Assembly (NCBI GenBank): GCA_016196035.1
Contig: JACPYM010000015.1
Span: 128,525-192,524, forward strand
Direction: 5' to 3'
Source: Acidobacteriota bacterium
GTDB taxonomy: Bacteria > Acidobacteriota > Blastocatellia > RBC074
DNA length: 64,000 nucleotides
The notes beneath the pieces are model-generated. The model made no database searches. It saw only the letters and a program-made list of their open reading frames with translations, and was not told the DNA's origin. Both the position numbers and the translations under genes were made by a program. Shown piece by piece: positions 17,859 through 26,139 of this stretch (position 1 is the first letter of the stretch; each line of letters starts with the position of its first letter).

Positions 17859-19568
17859 TCAGCGCCGATACAATTCCTCGCAATTCCACAACACAAAATC
17901 GTTGAGTATGCCCGGCTTTAGATTGCCGATGCCGTTGCGGGCGGCGACCAGCAAGTGCCGCGCGGCTAGCATGATGAAGGGTTGTTGCTCGGCCAGAATT
18001 GCTTGCGCCTCGTCAAATAGGCGTTTGCGCGCCACCGGATTGACCGTGACGGCTTGTTGTTTCATCAGCTCATCCAGCCGCGCTTCCCACGGCGTGACGG
18101 GGCGCGCCTGTTTGGGATACCACCAGTGATTGGCGCCGTGGCTGAAGAGGATGTTGATGTGTGCGTTCGGATCAACATCGCCGCTAGAGACAGCCAAGAG
18201 GCAAGCTTCGTAGGTAAAGCTTTCGTTGATACGCGCCAGCAAAGCGCGTGATTCGATAGGGGCGACGTTGACCTTGATGCCGAGTTTGGCCAAGTCCGCT
18301 TGCAACAAGGCCGAAATCTTTTGCCGCAGCGCATTGCCCGCATTGGTAATCAACGTGAATGTCACCGCCTGTCCGCGCGGATCGAGCAAGGTTTGACGCG
18401 CCGCGACGTAACGGAAGCCCGCATCGGCCAATAAGCTTTTCGCACGATTCAGGTCGTAGGGATACTTGTGCACATTGGCGTTGTAAAAGAGTTTGTCGCC
18501 CGCCGAGAGAAAGGCGTATTGCGGCGACGCCTTGCCTGCAAAGACGAGATTGACCAAGGCCTGCCGGTCAATGGCCTGCGAAATGGCGCGGCGGAATTGG
18601 GCGTCTTTGAACCAGTTCAGTTTGACGGGATCAACCAGCGGCTGGCCATTCGCCTGTTTGCCGTCATTCAGATTGAACCACATGACTTCGCGAATCAGGC
18701 TGGGGCCAAGGTCGTAAACCTTGGCTTGGCCCTGTTTTTCCAGGTCGCTCAGCGTCGCCAAATCATCCGCATTGACGGGGCTGAGCAAATCGGTTTCGCC
18801 CTTTTGAAACTTCAGCAATTGCGTGTTGTGGTCGGGGTCGAGGCTGAAGACGAGTTCGTCGAGATACGGCAGGGGTTGTCCGGCGGCATCGGTCTTCCAA
18901 TAGTTTTCATTGCGCGTGAGCACGACGCGCTGGCCCGGGACGAAAGCGCGCAGCTTGAACGGGCCTAAGCCAACAATCTGTTCGGGCGGCGTCGTGAGCG
19001 TCCAGGCTTGCGTGAAGCGTCCGGCGCGATAGGGCTGTTCCAGAATATGCTTCGGCAAAATGGGCACGCCGTCGAATAAGCGCACGGCCCCGGCGTAGGG
19101 CGCGGGGAAGTTGAAGGCAACGGTTGCGTCATCCAGCTTTTGCGCCTGCACGCGCTGGCCTTCGAGGTTGAAGAGATCGGCCAGCGGCGAAGCGATTTGC
19201 GGATCGTTGAGCACTTGAAAGGTGAAGATTACGTCGGCGGCGGTGAAGGGCCGTCCATCAGAAAACCGCACGCCCTGGCGCAAGTTGAAGGTTAGCACTT
19301 TGCCATCGCGCGAGAATTTCCACGCGCGCGCCAGCATGGTTTCAGGTTGCTGGGTTTGGCGGTTGACGCGAATTAACGCGCCCATCAAGCAATCGGTGAT
19401 GCTGTAGGTTTGATCGTCGGCGGCCAGCAAGCGATTGAAGGTGCGCGGCCCAACGGATTTCGAGAGCACCAAACGCCCGCCGCGTTTCGGCTGGTTGGGT
19501 TGCGCCGCACCCAGCGGCGGCAGGCCAAGACAGGCGAGCAAGAAAAAACCAAGCGCGTGCTTCATCAT
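17859..19568 (-). CDS. Peptide/nickel-type ABC transporter substrate-binding protein (SBP_bac_5)
   Basis: 569 residues with a signal peptide (MMKHALGFFLLACLGLPPLG, cleavage near AAQP). It belongs to family 5 extracellular solute-binding proteins. KRGGRLVLSKSVGPRTFNRL opens the mature domain, and FNLRQGVRFSDGRPFTAADV is the family signature. The C-terminal part shows HINILFSHGANHWWYPKQ, typical of oligopeptide binders. GGAG precedes the ATG by a normal distance. It is the third gene of a permease-permease-binding protein unit, an order reversed relative to most dpp operons. Ligand probably peptides; it cannot be told apart from other family-5 ligands by sequence alone. Confidence 0.9.
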   Translation of the reverse strand: MMKHALGFFLLACLGLPPLGAAQPNQPKRGGRLVLSKSVGPRTFNRLLAADDQTYSITDCLMGALIRVNRQTQQPETMLARAWKFSRDGKVLTFNLRQGVRFSDGRPFTAADVIFTFQVLNDPQIASPLADLFNLEGQRVQAQKLDDATVAFNFPAPYAGAVRLFDGVPILPKHILEQPYRAGRFTQAWTLTTPPEQIVGLGPFKLRAFVPGQRVVLTRNENYWKTDAAGQPLPYLDELVFSLDPDHNTQLLKFQKGETDLLSPVNADDLATLSDLEKQGQAKVYDLGPSLIREVMWFNLNDGKQANGQPLVDPVKLNWFKDAQFRRAISQAIDRQALVNLVFAGKASPQYAFLSAGDKLFYNANVHKYPYDLNRAKSLLADAGFRYVAARQTLLDPRGQAVTFTLITNAGNALRQKISALLQADLAKLGIKVNVAPIESRALLARINESFTYEACLLAVSSGDVDPNAHINILFSHGANHWWYPKQARPVTPWEARLDELMKQQAVTVNPVARKRLFDEAQAILAEQQPFIMLAARHLLVAARNGIGNLKPGILNDFVLWNCEELYRR

Positions 19569-19602
19569 TTTGTCACTCCATCGTCAATGTAATTCAACGC
19601 CA

Positions 19603-20685
19603 TCACCAACCGCGCGAATCAACAGCAGACGTTTGCGCGCGCGGATCGAAGACGTCTTTCAATCCTTCAGCCAATAAATAAAACGCCAGACTGGTAATGA
19701 ACACCGCCACGGCAGGCGCGAGGTTCCACCAGTAATTCGTCAAGGTCTGCACGTTTTGCGCGCCCCCCAGCATGTTGCCCCAACTCGGTAGCGGTTCCGG
19801 CAGGCCCAGGCCCAGATACGACAGCGTGACTTCGGCCAGAATGTAGCCGGGCGCGGCCAACGCCGCTTGCGTCAGCGTGAAGCCCGCCAGTTGCGGCAGC
19901 AGGTGGCGGCGCATGATCCAGCCATCGCTTGCGCCCAACGCCAGGGCGGCGGTGACGTATTCTTGCTGGCGCAACGCCAAGACCAAACCGCGCGTCAGCC
20001 GTGCCAACTGCGCCCAGCCAAAAAAGCCGATGACCAGCACCAGCGCGCCGAAGACCTGCTCCGGTTCCAAGTTTAGCGGTAAAGCGCTGCGCAAAGCGAT
20101 GACCAGATACAGCGCTGGTAAGGCCAGGAACAATTCCGCCAAACGCATCAAACCGAAATCGAGCCAGCCGCCATAAAACCCCGCCACCAGGCCGACAATC
20201 AACGCCAGCGGCAAGGCCAGCAACAACGCGGCGGCGGCAAGCAATAAAGAAAAGCGCGCGCCATGCAATACGCGCGTCCACACATCGCGGCCCAACCCAT
20301 CGGTTCCCAACACAAACACGCGCGCCGGTTCTTCCACGGTGAATAGATGCGTCGTAGATGGGAGCAAGCCCAACCAGCGATAGGCCGCGCCCCGGCGCCA
20401 GAATTTCAATGGATAAACGGCGGAGGCAGCTTCGCTATATTGCCGTGTGGTTTGATCCAGCAATTTGCTGACCGTCACGCGCGGCGGCCATCGCCAGCGG
20501 CCTTGCGCGTCTTTGAACTGCCAGCGGCTAGGTGGGGCAAATGGATATTCGCGGTGCTGTTCGGCGGGTTCATACGGCGCAAGAAAATCGGCGAACACCG
20601 CGCCCACGATTAAGAGCGCCAACAAGCCGCCGCCAGCCAATAATCTGAGACGTGCTTTCATCAAAGTATTCAGGAAGGTATTCAC
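19603..20685 (-). CDS. Peptide ABC transporter permease, DppC/OppC type
   Basis: 360 residues; inner-membrane permease. An N-terminal membrane segment (LLAGGGLLALLIVGAVFADF) is followed by a long periplasmic loop with several acidic/aromatic stretches. About five more helices follow, with the binding-protein-dependent transport signature EYVTAALALGASDGWIMRRH, the EAA loop that contacts the ATPase. The C-terminus ends GLKDVFDPRAQ, as in DppC. The start codon is GTG at 20685, overlapping the upstream permease stop by 4 bp, which implies translational coupling. An ATG at 20661 is an alternative start. The periplasmic loop (~100 residues) is longer than in the E. coli protein. Confidence 0.9.
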   Translation of the reverse strand: MNTFLNTLMKARLRLLAGGGLLALLIVGAVFADFLAPYEPAEQHREYPFAPPSRWQFKDAQGRWRWPPRVTVSKLLDQTTRQYSEAASAVYPLKFWRRGAAYRWLGLLPSTTHLFTVEEPARVFVLGTDGLGRDVWTRVLHGARFSLLLAAAALLLALPLALIVGLVAGFYGGWLDFGLMRLAELFLALPALYLVIALRSALPLNLEPEQVFGALVLVIGFFGWAQLARLTRGLVLALRQQEYVTAALALGASDGWIMRRHLLPQLAGFTLTQAALAAPGYILAEVTLSYLGLGLPEPLPSWGNMLGGAQNVQTLTNYWWNLAPAVAVFITSLAFYLLAEGLKDVFDPRAQTSAVDSRGW

Positions 20686-21662
20686 GAACGCCGCAAGCGC
20701 GGATCAACCAGCAACAACAGCACATCCGCCAAAAGATTGCCCAGCGCCAGCAATAGCGCGGCCCACAGCAGGCACGCCAGCAAGACAAAGACATCGCGGC
20801 TGAGCAGCGCATTCACCGTCAAGCCGCCCAAACCCGGCCACGACAACACCGCTTCGACAATGAAGGCGCCGGAAAGCAGCGCGCCGAGGGAATTGCCCGC
20901 CTGCGTGATCAAGGCATTGGCGGCGGGTTTCAAGGCGTGTTTGAACAGGATTGCACCTTCGCTCAAGCCCTTGGCGCGCGCTGTCACGATGTAATCCTGT
21001 GTTAGGCATTCGCGCACGCTGGCGCGCACTTGCTGGAAGTAGTGCGGGAATTGCCGTAGCGCCAGTACCAACGCAGGCAAAGCCAAATGCCAGGCGAAAT
21101 CGGCCCAGCGTTGCGGCCACGCCAGGTTTTCTGAATCCGTCGCGACCACACCGCCCAGCGGAAACCAGTTCGTGCGTGCGGCGAAGAGTAAAAACAACAG
21201 CGCCAGCAAGAATGACGGCGCAGCCAGCAACAATGCCGACAACGACGCCAAGCCGTGATCCAACCAGGGCGCGCGCCCGCTGGCGACGAACACCCCCAAA
21301 GGCAAAGCCGCCAGCCAAGCCAGTGCGAGACTCGCGCCCGCCAGCCAAATTGTGTTGAACAGGCGTTCGCGTATGAGCGTGCTGACGGGCGCGTAATAGA
21401 TCAGCGAATAACCCAGATCGCCCTGCGCCGCGCGCCACAGCCATTTGCCGAATTGCGTGGGCAAGGGCTGATCCAAACCATGTTGTTGCCGCAAGGTTGC
21501 CAGTGTTTCCGCTGAAATTTGCGGGTTCTCGCGCAGTTCGGTCAGAAAGTCACCCGGCGCGAGCCGCACCAGCACGAACGCACCGCAGGCCACCGCCAGC
21601 AACAGCGGCAGTAAGAGCAGCAGGCGTTTCGCAATGAGTTTAATGAGAGTTTGGCGTAACAA
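20682..21662 (-). CDS. Peptide ABC transporter permease, DppB/OppB type
   Basis: 326 residues from the preferred TTG start at 21662, which has AGGAAG a few bases upstream; an in-frame TTG at 21731 would add 23 residues. The first helix (IAKRLLLLLPLLLAVACGAF) is followed by VRLAPGDF and LRQQHGLDQPLPTQFGKWLW, all standard for DppB. The coupling loop DYIVTARAKGLSEGAILFKH is the EAA motif. It is the first gene of the transporter unit. No ATP-binding subunit is found here, so energising subunits must be encoded elsewhere. It is divergent from the sigma factor gene at 21.9 kb. Confidence 0.88.
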   Translation of the reverse strand: MLRQTLIKLIAKRLLLLLPLLLAVACGAFVLVRLAPGDFLTELRENPQISAETLATLRQQHGLDQPLPTQFGKWLWRAAQGDLGYSLIYYAPVSTLIRERLFNTIWLAGASLALAWLAALPLGVFVASGRAPWLDHGLASLSALLLAAPSFLLALLFLLFAARTNWFPLGGVVATDSENLAWPQRWADFAWHLALPALVLALRQFPHYFQQVRASVRECLTQDYIVTARAKGLSEGAILFKHALKPAANALITQAGNSLGALLSGAFIVEAVLSWPGLGGLTVNALLSRDVFVLLACLLWAALLLALGNLLADVLLLLVDPRLRRS

Positions 21663-21855
21663 CGTGCTTCCTGTTTCCTGAAAATGACGCGGCGAGAGCC
21701 TAACAAATGCGGAGGCATTTGCCAGCGGCAACTGAGAGCGGGCGCAAAAAAAATTGACGCCGCTGTCTTAGCGGCGTTGCCACCAAATACGCCAGCAACG
21801 CAAGTTTCCTGCTTGTTCGACAGGCGGCCTGGGAATCCGGCTGTTCGTTGACATC

Positions 21856-22461
21856 ATGGGAGAGCGCCCATATCGTAACCTCATGTCCGAATACTCACGG
21901 CTCCCTGATAGCGAACTCCTCACGCGCTGCCTGGCGGAAGACGCAACCGCCTGGGAAACATTGGTGCAGCGCTATCAACGGCTGATCGCTTCGATCACGT
22001 TCAAATTCGGGTTTCCGCAGGAAGACGCGGCGGACGTGTTACAGGCCGTCTTTCTGACGCTCTTTCAACAACTGGCCAGCTTGCGGCAGCAGGCGAAGTT
22101 GAGTTCGTGGATCATCACGGTCACCGTGCGCGAATGCTGGAAAATGCGCCAGCGCCGGGGCAAGACCGATTCGCTGGATGCGCCGGACTGGAACCCCGCC
22201 AACGATCCGGCGGATGACAGCCACCTGCAAATGGACGAGGCCATTCTCACGCTGCAACGACAACATCTGTTGCGCCAGGCGGTCGAAGCTTTGTCAGAGC
22301 GCTGCCGCGATTTGCTGAAACGGCTCTTTTACACCGACTCACCACCCAGTTACGCCGAATTGAGCCAGCAACTGGGGATGCCCACCGCCAGCATCGGCCC
22401 CACCCGTGCCCGCTGTTTGGACAAGTTGAAAGAAAATTTGTCGCAGGAAGAATTTTTTTAA
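21856..22461 (+). CDS. ECF-type sigma-70 family RNA polymerase sigma factor
   Basis: Up to 201 residues. Region 2 is seen in LTRCLAEDATAWETLVQRYQ, then ASITFKFGFPQEDAADVLQA and FLTLFQQLASLRQQAKLSSW. Region 4 is a helix-turn-helix at LKRLFYTDSPPSYAELSQQL, then GMPTASIGPTRARCLDKLKE. The linker between them is acidic and lacks region 3, as in ECF factors. The TA.IG.TRARCL ending of region 4 is common in ECF factors of Acidobacteria and Planctomycetes. ATG 21856 or 21883 (MSEYSRLPDSEL) could be the start. It heads the same-strand run sigma, anti-sigma-like, TPR-CHAT, subtilase, and probably directs expression of this run and other targets. Confidence 0.92.
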   Translation: MGERPYRNLMSEYSRLPDSELLTRCLAEDATAWETLVQRYQRLIASITFKFGFPQEDAADVLQAVFLTLFQQLASLRQQAKLSSWIITVTVRECWKMRQRRGKTDSLDAPDWNPANDPADDSHLQMDEAILTLQRQHLLRQAVEALSERCRDLLKRLFYTDSPPSYAELSQQLGMPTASIGPTRARCLDKLKENLSQEEFF

Positions 22462-22565
22462 CGGCCCAGGTATTTTTTGCCCGCCTGGCCGACACTCACT
22501 GGACAGGAGTGTCGAAACGCTCCCGTCCCTGGTTCCAAATCGTTCGCCCAAGCTGCCCAAGCTAG

Positions 22566-23222
22566 ATGAAAACCATGAATACCGGCACACCCAACGAGTG
22601 TAGCACCCTGGAAAATATGCTCGACTACTTACGAGGAAATGGCGCTCCGTCCACACGCGACTCGATTGCGGCGCACCTGACCACCGGTTGCCCAGCCTGC
22701 CTGGAAAATCAGGCGTGGCTGACCGAAGTGCTGCAATTGGCGGCCAGCGATCATTCTTTTGACTTCTCACCGGCGGCGTTGGCCCGCACGGTGGCGCTTT
22801 TCAAAACAGAATGGCGCAAACAGCGGCCCACGTTGCGGCAATGGCTGGCGCAATTGGTGTTCGATACTATGTTGCAACCGCAATTGGCCACTGTCCGATC
22901 GGGCGCGCCGGCGCTGGCTCAGAGCCGTCAATTGCTGTTCCGCGCTGAGCCTTATGATATTGACCTGCGCTTTGAGGTCGGCGAAGATGGCCGCACCGAA
23001 GAGTTGATCGGTCAAATCTTAAGTACCGCTGCAGATCCGCAGTCGCTCAGCAATCTGCCCGTGCAACTTTGGCAAAACGAGTTGTTGCAAGCCGAGGTGC
23101 AAACCAACGCGCGCGGCATTTTCAAATTCAATCAGGTGGCCCCCGGCCGCTATCAGATCAGGCTGCTGCTGGCTGATGGCGAAATTTGTCTCGATTCCCT
23201 GGAAACCACGCAGAGTGCCTAA
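22566..23222 (+). CDS. Putative soluble zinc-finger anti-sigma factor with C-terminal regulatory-like beta domain
   Basis: 218 residues. The N-terminus (CSTLENMLDYLRGNGAPSTR, then AAHLTTGCPACLENQAWLTE) carries an H-x4-C-x2-C motif close to the zinc-binding anti-sigma motif, and the gene follows an ECF sigma gene by 104 bp. Unlike most anti-sigma factors it has no membrane helix. The C-terminal half (QTNARGIFKFNQVAPGRYQI, then RLLLADG) looks like a small beta-sandwich of carboxypeptidase-regulatory type, preceded by a segment DIDLRFEVGEDGRTEELIG. The anti-sigma role is inferred from motif and position. A soluble inhibitor of this kind would need removal by binding or proteolysis, which makes the adjacent CHAT protein interesting. 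Confidence 0.66.
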   Translation: MKTMNTGTPNECSTLENMLDYLRGNGAPSTRDSIAAHLTTGCPACLENQAWLTEVLQLAASDHSFDFSPAALARTVALFKTEWRKQRPTLRQWLAQLVFDTMLQPQLATVRSGAPALAQSRQLLFRAEPYDIDLRFEVGEDGRTEELIGQILSTAADPQSLSNLPVQLWQNELLQAEVQTNARGIFKFNQVAPGRYQIRLLLADGEICLDSLETTQSA

Positions 23223-23243
23223 CGCCGCACTCCGATAGAGCGC

Positions 23244-26090
23244 ATGGAGCGACAAACCCAAATTCGCGATTTGATCCGCCAGCACGAACTGAACGGGCTG
23301 GCAGAGGCGCTTGCGCTCGAAACCGCCGAGATCAACCTGCCGCTGATCGAACGGTTGAAAAAAGAGGTGGATGTCCAAATCCGCACGGACGCCCGCCGCG
23401 CTTTGCAACTGGCGACATTCACCCGGCAATACGCACAATTCACGCCTGATCTGTGCGCCCGGGCGTTAGGTGCCCGCGCCCAGGCCCAAGCGCTGCACGT
23501 CAATGGCCGCTACGCCGAAGCCCTCGAACAATACGAAGCGGCCCGCCGCTTGTACGCTCAAACCGAACAACCTGTCGAAGCCGCCCGCGTCGCCCGCGCG
23601 ATGGTTGACGCGCTGATGTACCTGGGCCGTTACGAAGAGGCGCTGGAACTGGCCGCGCAAGCGCGCGCTGTTTTCGAGACGAAAGGCGAGGACTTGCTGG
23701 CCGCGCAACTGGCGACCAACGTCGGCAACATTTATCACCGGCTTGATCAAAATCACGCGGCGCTGGAATGTTATGAGCGCGCGCGGCCCGTCTTTACCGC
23801 CGCCCATGATCAACTGGCGCTGGCGACCCTGGCGCTCAACAGCGCCAACGTCCATTCCAACCTGGACGACTTTCGGCAGGCCGAAGACCTTTACGAACAG
23901 GCTTACTCACTTTACGCCGAGCAAGGGCGCACGCAGGCGGCGCTGCACGCGAAATACAGCATCGGCTACCTGCGCTTTCTCAAGGGCCACTACCACCAGG
24001 CCATGCGCGTCTTGCACGCCACCGCCGCCGAAGCCGAAAGCAATGGCGATGAATGGTTGCGCGCGCTCTGCGAACTCGATCTGGCCGAGATTTACCTGCA
24101 ACTCAATGCGCATCAGGAAGCCGCGCCGCTGGCCCAACGCGCGCGCGAGCGTTTCGTCGCGTTGGGGCTGCGTTATGAAGCGGCCAAGGCGCTCACTTTT
24201 GCCGGGCTGGCGCAGTTGCAGCAGCTTCAACTGGACGGAGCCGAGCGCCTCTTGCAACAGGCGCGGCAGGAGTTTGTGACCGAGGGCAACGAGGTTTATC
24301 AGGGCTTGCTGGATGTTTATTTGGCCGAACTGGCGCTGGAACGCGGACAAGCCGGCGCTGCCTTGCGGCTGGCGACCGAAGCGGAACGCTGCTTTGCCGA
24401 GCAGGAATTGAAGACCAAGACCTGTTACGCGCAACTCGTCGCCGCCCGCGCCTGGCTGTTGTCAGGTCAAGCGGCCCAAGCGCGTGAATTGACTGAGCGC
24501 ACGCTGGAAAATTGCCGCACGCTGGAAGCGCCCTGGCTTGCCGCACAGTCCCACGAGTTACTAGGCGATCTGTTGGTGGCTGAAGACCAGCCGCAACACG
24601 CTTATGAGCAATACACACACGCCGTCGCCAGCATCGAACGCATTCGCGGCAGCATCCGCGTGGACGAATTTCGCAGCGCGTTTTTTAAAAACAAGCTGGG
24701 CGTGTTTGAAAAATTGATTCGCCTGTGCCTACAGAACGGCGATGCCGAGGGTGACGCCAAGGCGTTTTTCTTTCTGGAAAGCCGCAAGGCCCGCACGCTG
24801 GTTGATCTGCTGGTCAACGAATTGGAACCCGCGCCCAGCGGCGCGCCGCAAACCGATCAAGGGTTGTATCAACGCTGGCAACAACTGCGCGAAGAGTTGC
24901 ATTGGTATTACAGCAAGCTCAGCCGGAACGATGCCAACGATCAACGGCGGCGCTTGGCGTTGGATGAACGCTTGCGCACCGAGATTCAGACGCGCGAACT
25001 GGCGCTGACTGAGCTGGCGCGTCAGGCGCAAGTGCACGACCCGGATTTTGACTGGCTGCACAATCTCGCCGGTCTCTCAGTGTCCGAAGTTCAAGCCGTG
25101 CTGGCGGCGGATGAAGCCTTAATCGAATACTATTTCGATGAAGAAGAGTTGAAGATTTTCGTCATTGACCGGCAATCCGCGACGGTGGCGCATAGCCCCG
25201 GCCAGCGTGGCGCGTTGAAAGAATTGATCGCCGAGTTGAAGTTTCAATTCGAGAAATTCAATTACGGCACGGCCTATTTCAGCACGCATCAGGAACAATT
25301 GCTGCGCAGCCTCAACGCCTGTTTGCACGAACTTCATCAGGCGTTGTTTGCGCCTGTTGCCGCGCGCGTGGCAGGCCGCAAGCTGATCTTCATTCCGTTT
25401 GATTTCTTGCACAGCGTACCGTTCCAGGCGCTCTATGACGGCACGGAGTATCTGCTCGACCGGCACGAGATGGTGTTTGCGCCCAGTGCGCGGTTGTACG
25501 CTTGGGCCGCCAGCAAGCCTGCGCCCAAGCGTGACCGCGCGCTGATTCTGGGCGCGGCAGATGCCGTCGCGCCGCAAATTACCGCCGAGATCGAAGCAAT
25601 TCGTCAACTTTTCCCGGACGGTCATTGTCTGACAGGTGCTGACGCCACGTTGACGCAACTGGCGGCGCTGGCGTCAGAGAGCAATTTGCTGCACATCGCC
25701 TCGCACGCGATTTTCCGGCAAGACAATCCGCTCTTTTCCGCGCTCAAGCTGGCGGATGGCTGGCTGAATTTTTACGACATCTGTGCGCTGCACCTGCCGG
25801 GGTCATTAGTGACCCTGAGCGGGTGCAGCACCGGAGCCAATCGTGTATTGGCGGGTGATGAACTCTTGGGTTTGGTGCGCGGCTTTTTGATGGCGGGCGC
25901 AACCACGCTGGTGGTCAGTCTGTGGGCCGTCCACGATCAGGCGACCGCGCACTTGATGACGGCTTTTTATCAACGCTTACAAGCTGGCGTGGCCCCGCGC
26001 CCGGCTTTACGCGAAGCGGCTCTGGCGACCCGGCACGAATACCCGCACCCCTATTTTTGGGCGCCGTTCGTGTTGATCGGACGCAACTGA
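23244..26090 (+). CDS. TPR-CHAT protein (caspase-like protease domain)
   Basis: 948 residues, no signal peptide, so cytoplasmic. Residues ~70-480 are tetratricopeptide repeats (ALHVNGRYAEALEQYEAARR, NIYHRLDQNHAALECYERAR, ANVHSNLDDFRQAEDLYEQA). A helical linker follows (ESRKARTLVDLLVNELEPAP). The C-terminal CHAT domain (~640-948) starts around VQAVLAADEALIEYYFDEEE and has the expected dyad: His821 in LLHIASHAIF and Cys861 in LVTLSGCSTGAN. The end LLGLVRGFLMAGATTLVVSL, then WAVHDQAT, is classic CHAT. Both catalytic residues are intact, so it is probably an active cysteine protease. ATG 23244 is 21 bp after the anti-sigma-like gene. Related TPR-CHAT proteins (Csx29 of type III-E CRISPR) cut a protein that inhibits a sigma factor; the arrangement here invites the same idea, which is inference. 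Confidence 0.93.
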   Translation: MERQTQIRDLIRQHELNGLAEALALETAEINLPLIERLKKEVDVQIRTDARRALQLATFTRQYAQFTPDLCARALGARAQAQALHVNGRYAEALEQYEAARRLYAQTEQPVEAARVARAMVDALMYLGRYEEALELAAQARAVFETKGEDLLAAQLATNVGNIYHRLDQNHAALECYERARPVFTAAHDQLALATLALNSANVHSNLDDFRQAEDLYEQAYSLYAEQGRTQAALHAKYSIGYLRFLKGHYHQAMRVLHATAAEAESNGDEWLRALCELDLAEIYLQLNAHQEAAPLAQRARERFVALGLRYEAAKALTFAGLAQLQQLQLDGAERLLQQARQEFVTEGNEVYQGLLDVYLAELALERGQAGAALRLATEAERCFAEQELKTKTCYAQLVAARAWLLSGQAAQARELTERTLENCRTLEAPWLAAQSHELLGDLLVAEDQPQHAYEQYTHAVASIERIRGSIRVDEFRSAFFKNKLGVFEKLIRLCLQNGDAEGDAKAFFFLESRKARTLVDLLVNELEPAPSGAPQTDQGLYQRWQQLREELHWYYSKLSRNDANDQRRRLALDERLRTEIQTRELALTELARQAQVHDPDFDWLHNLAGLSVSEVQAVLAADEALIEYYFDEEELKIFVIDRQSATVAHSPGQRGALKELIAELKFQFEKFNYGTAYFSTHQEQLLRSLNACLHELHQALFAPVAARVAGRKLIFIPFDFLHSVPFQALYDGTEYLLDRHEMVFAPSARLYAWAASKPAPKRDRALILGAADAVAPQITAEIEAIRQLFPDGHCLTGADATLTQLAALASESNLLHIASHAIFRQDNPLFSALKLADGWLNFYDICALHLPGSLVTLSGCSTGANRVLAGDELLGLVRGFLMAGATTLVVSLWAVHDQATAHLMTAFYQRLQAGVAPRPALREAALATRHEYPHPYFWAPFVLIGRN

Positions 26091-26139
26091 GACTGCTCAA
26101 CTGTGTGACCTGTAGTTTAGTCTGTGGAGGATCTTTACA

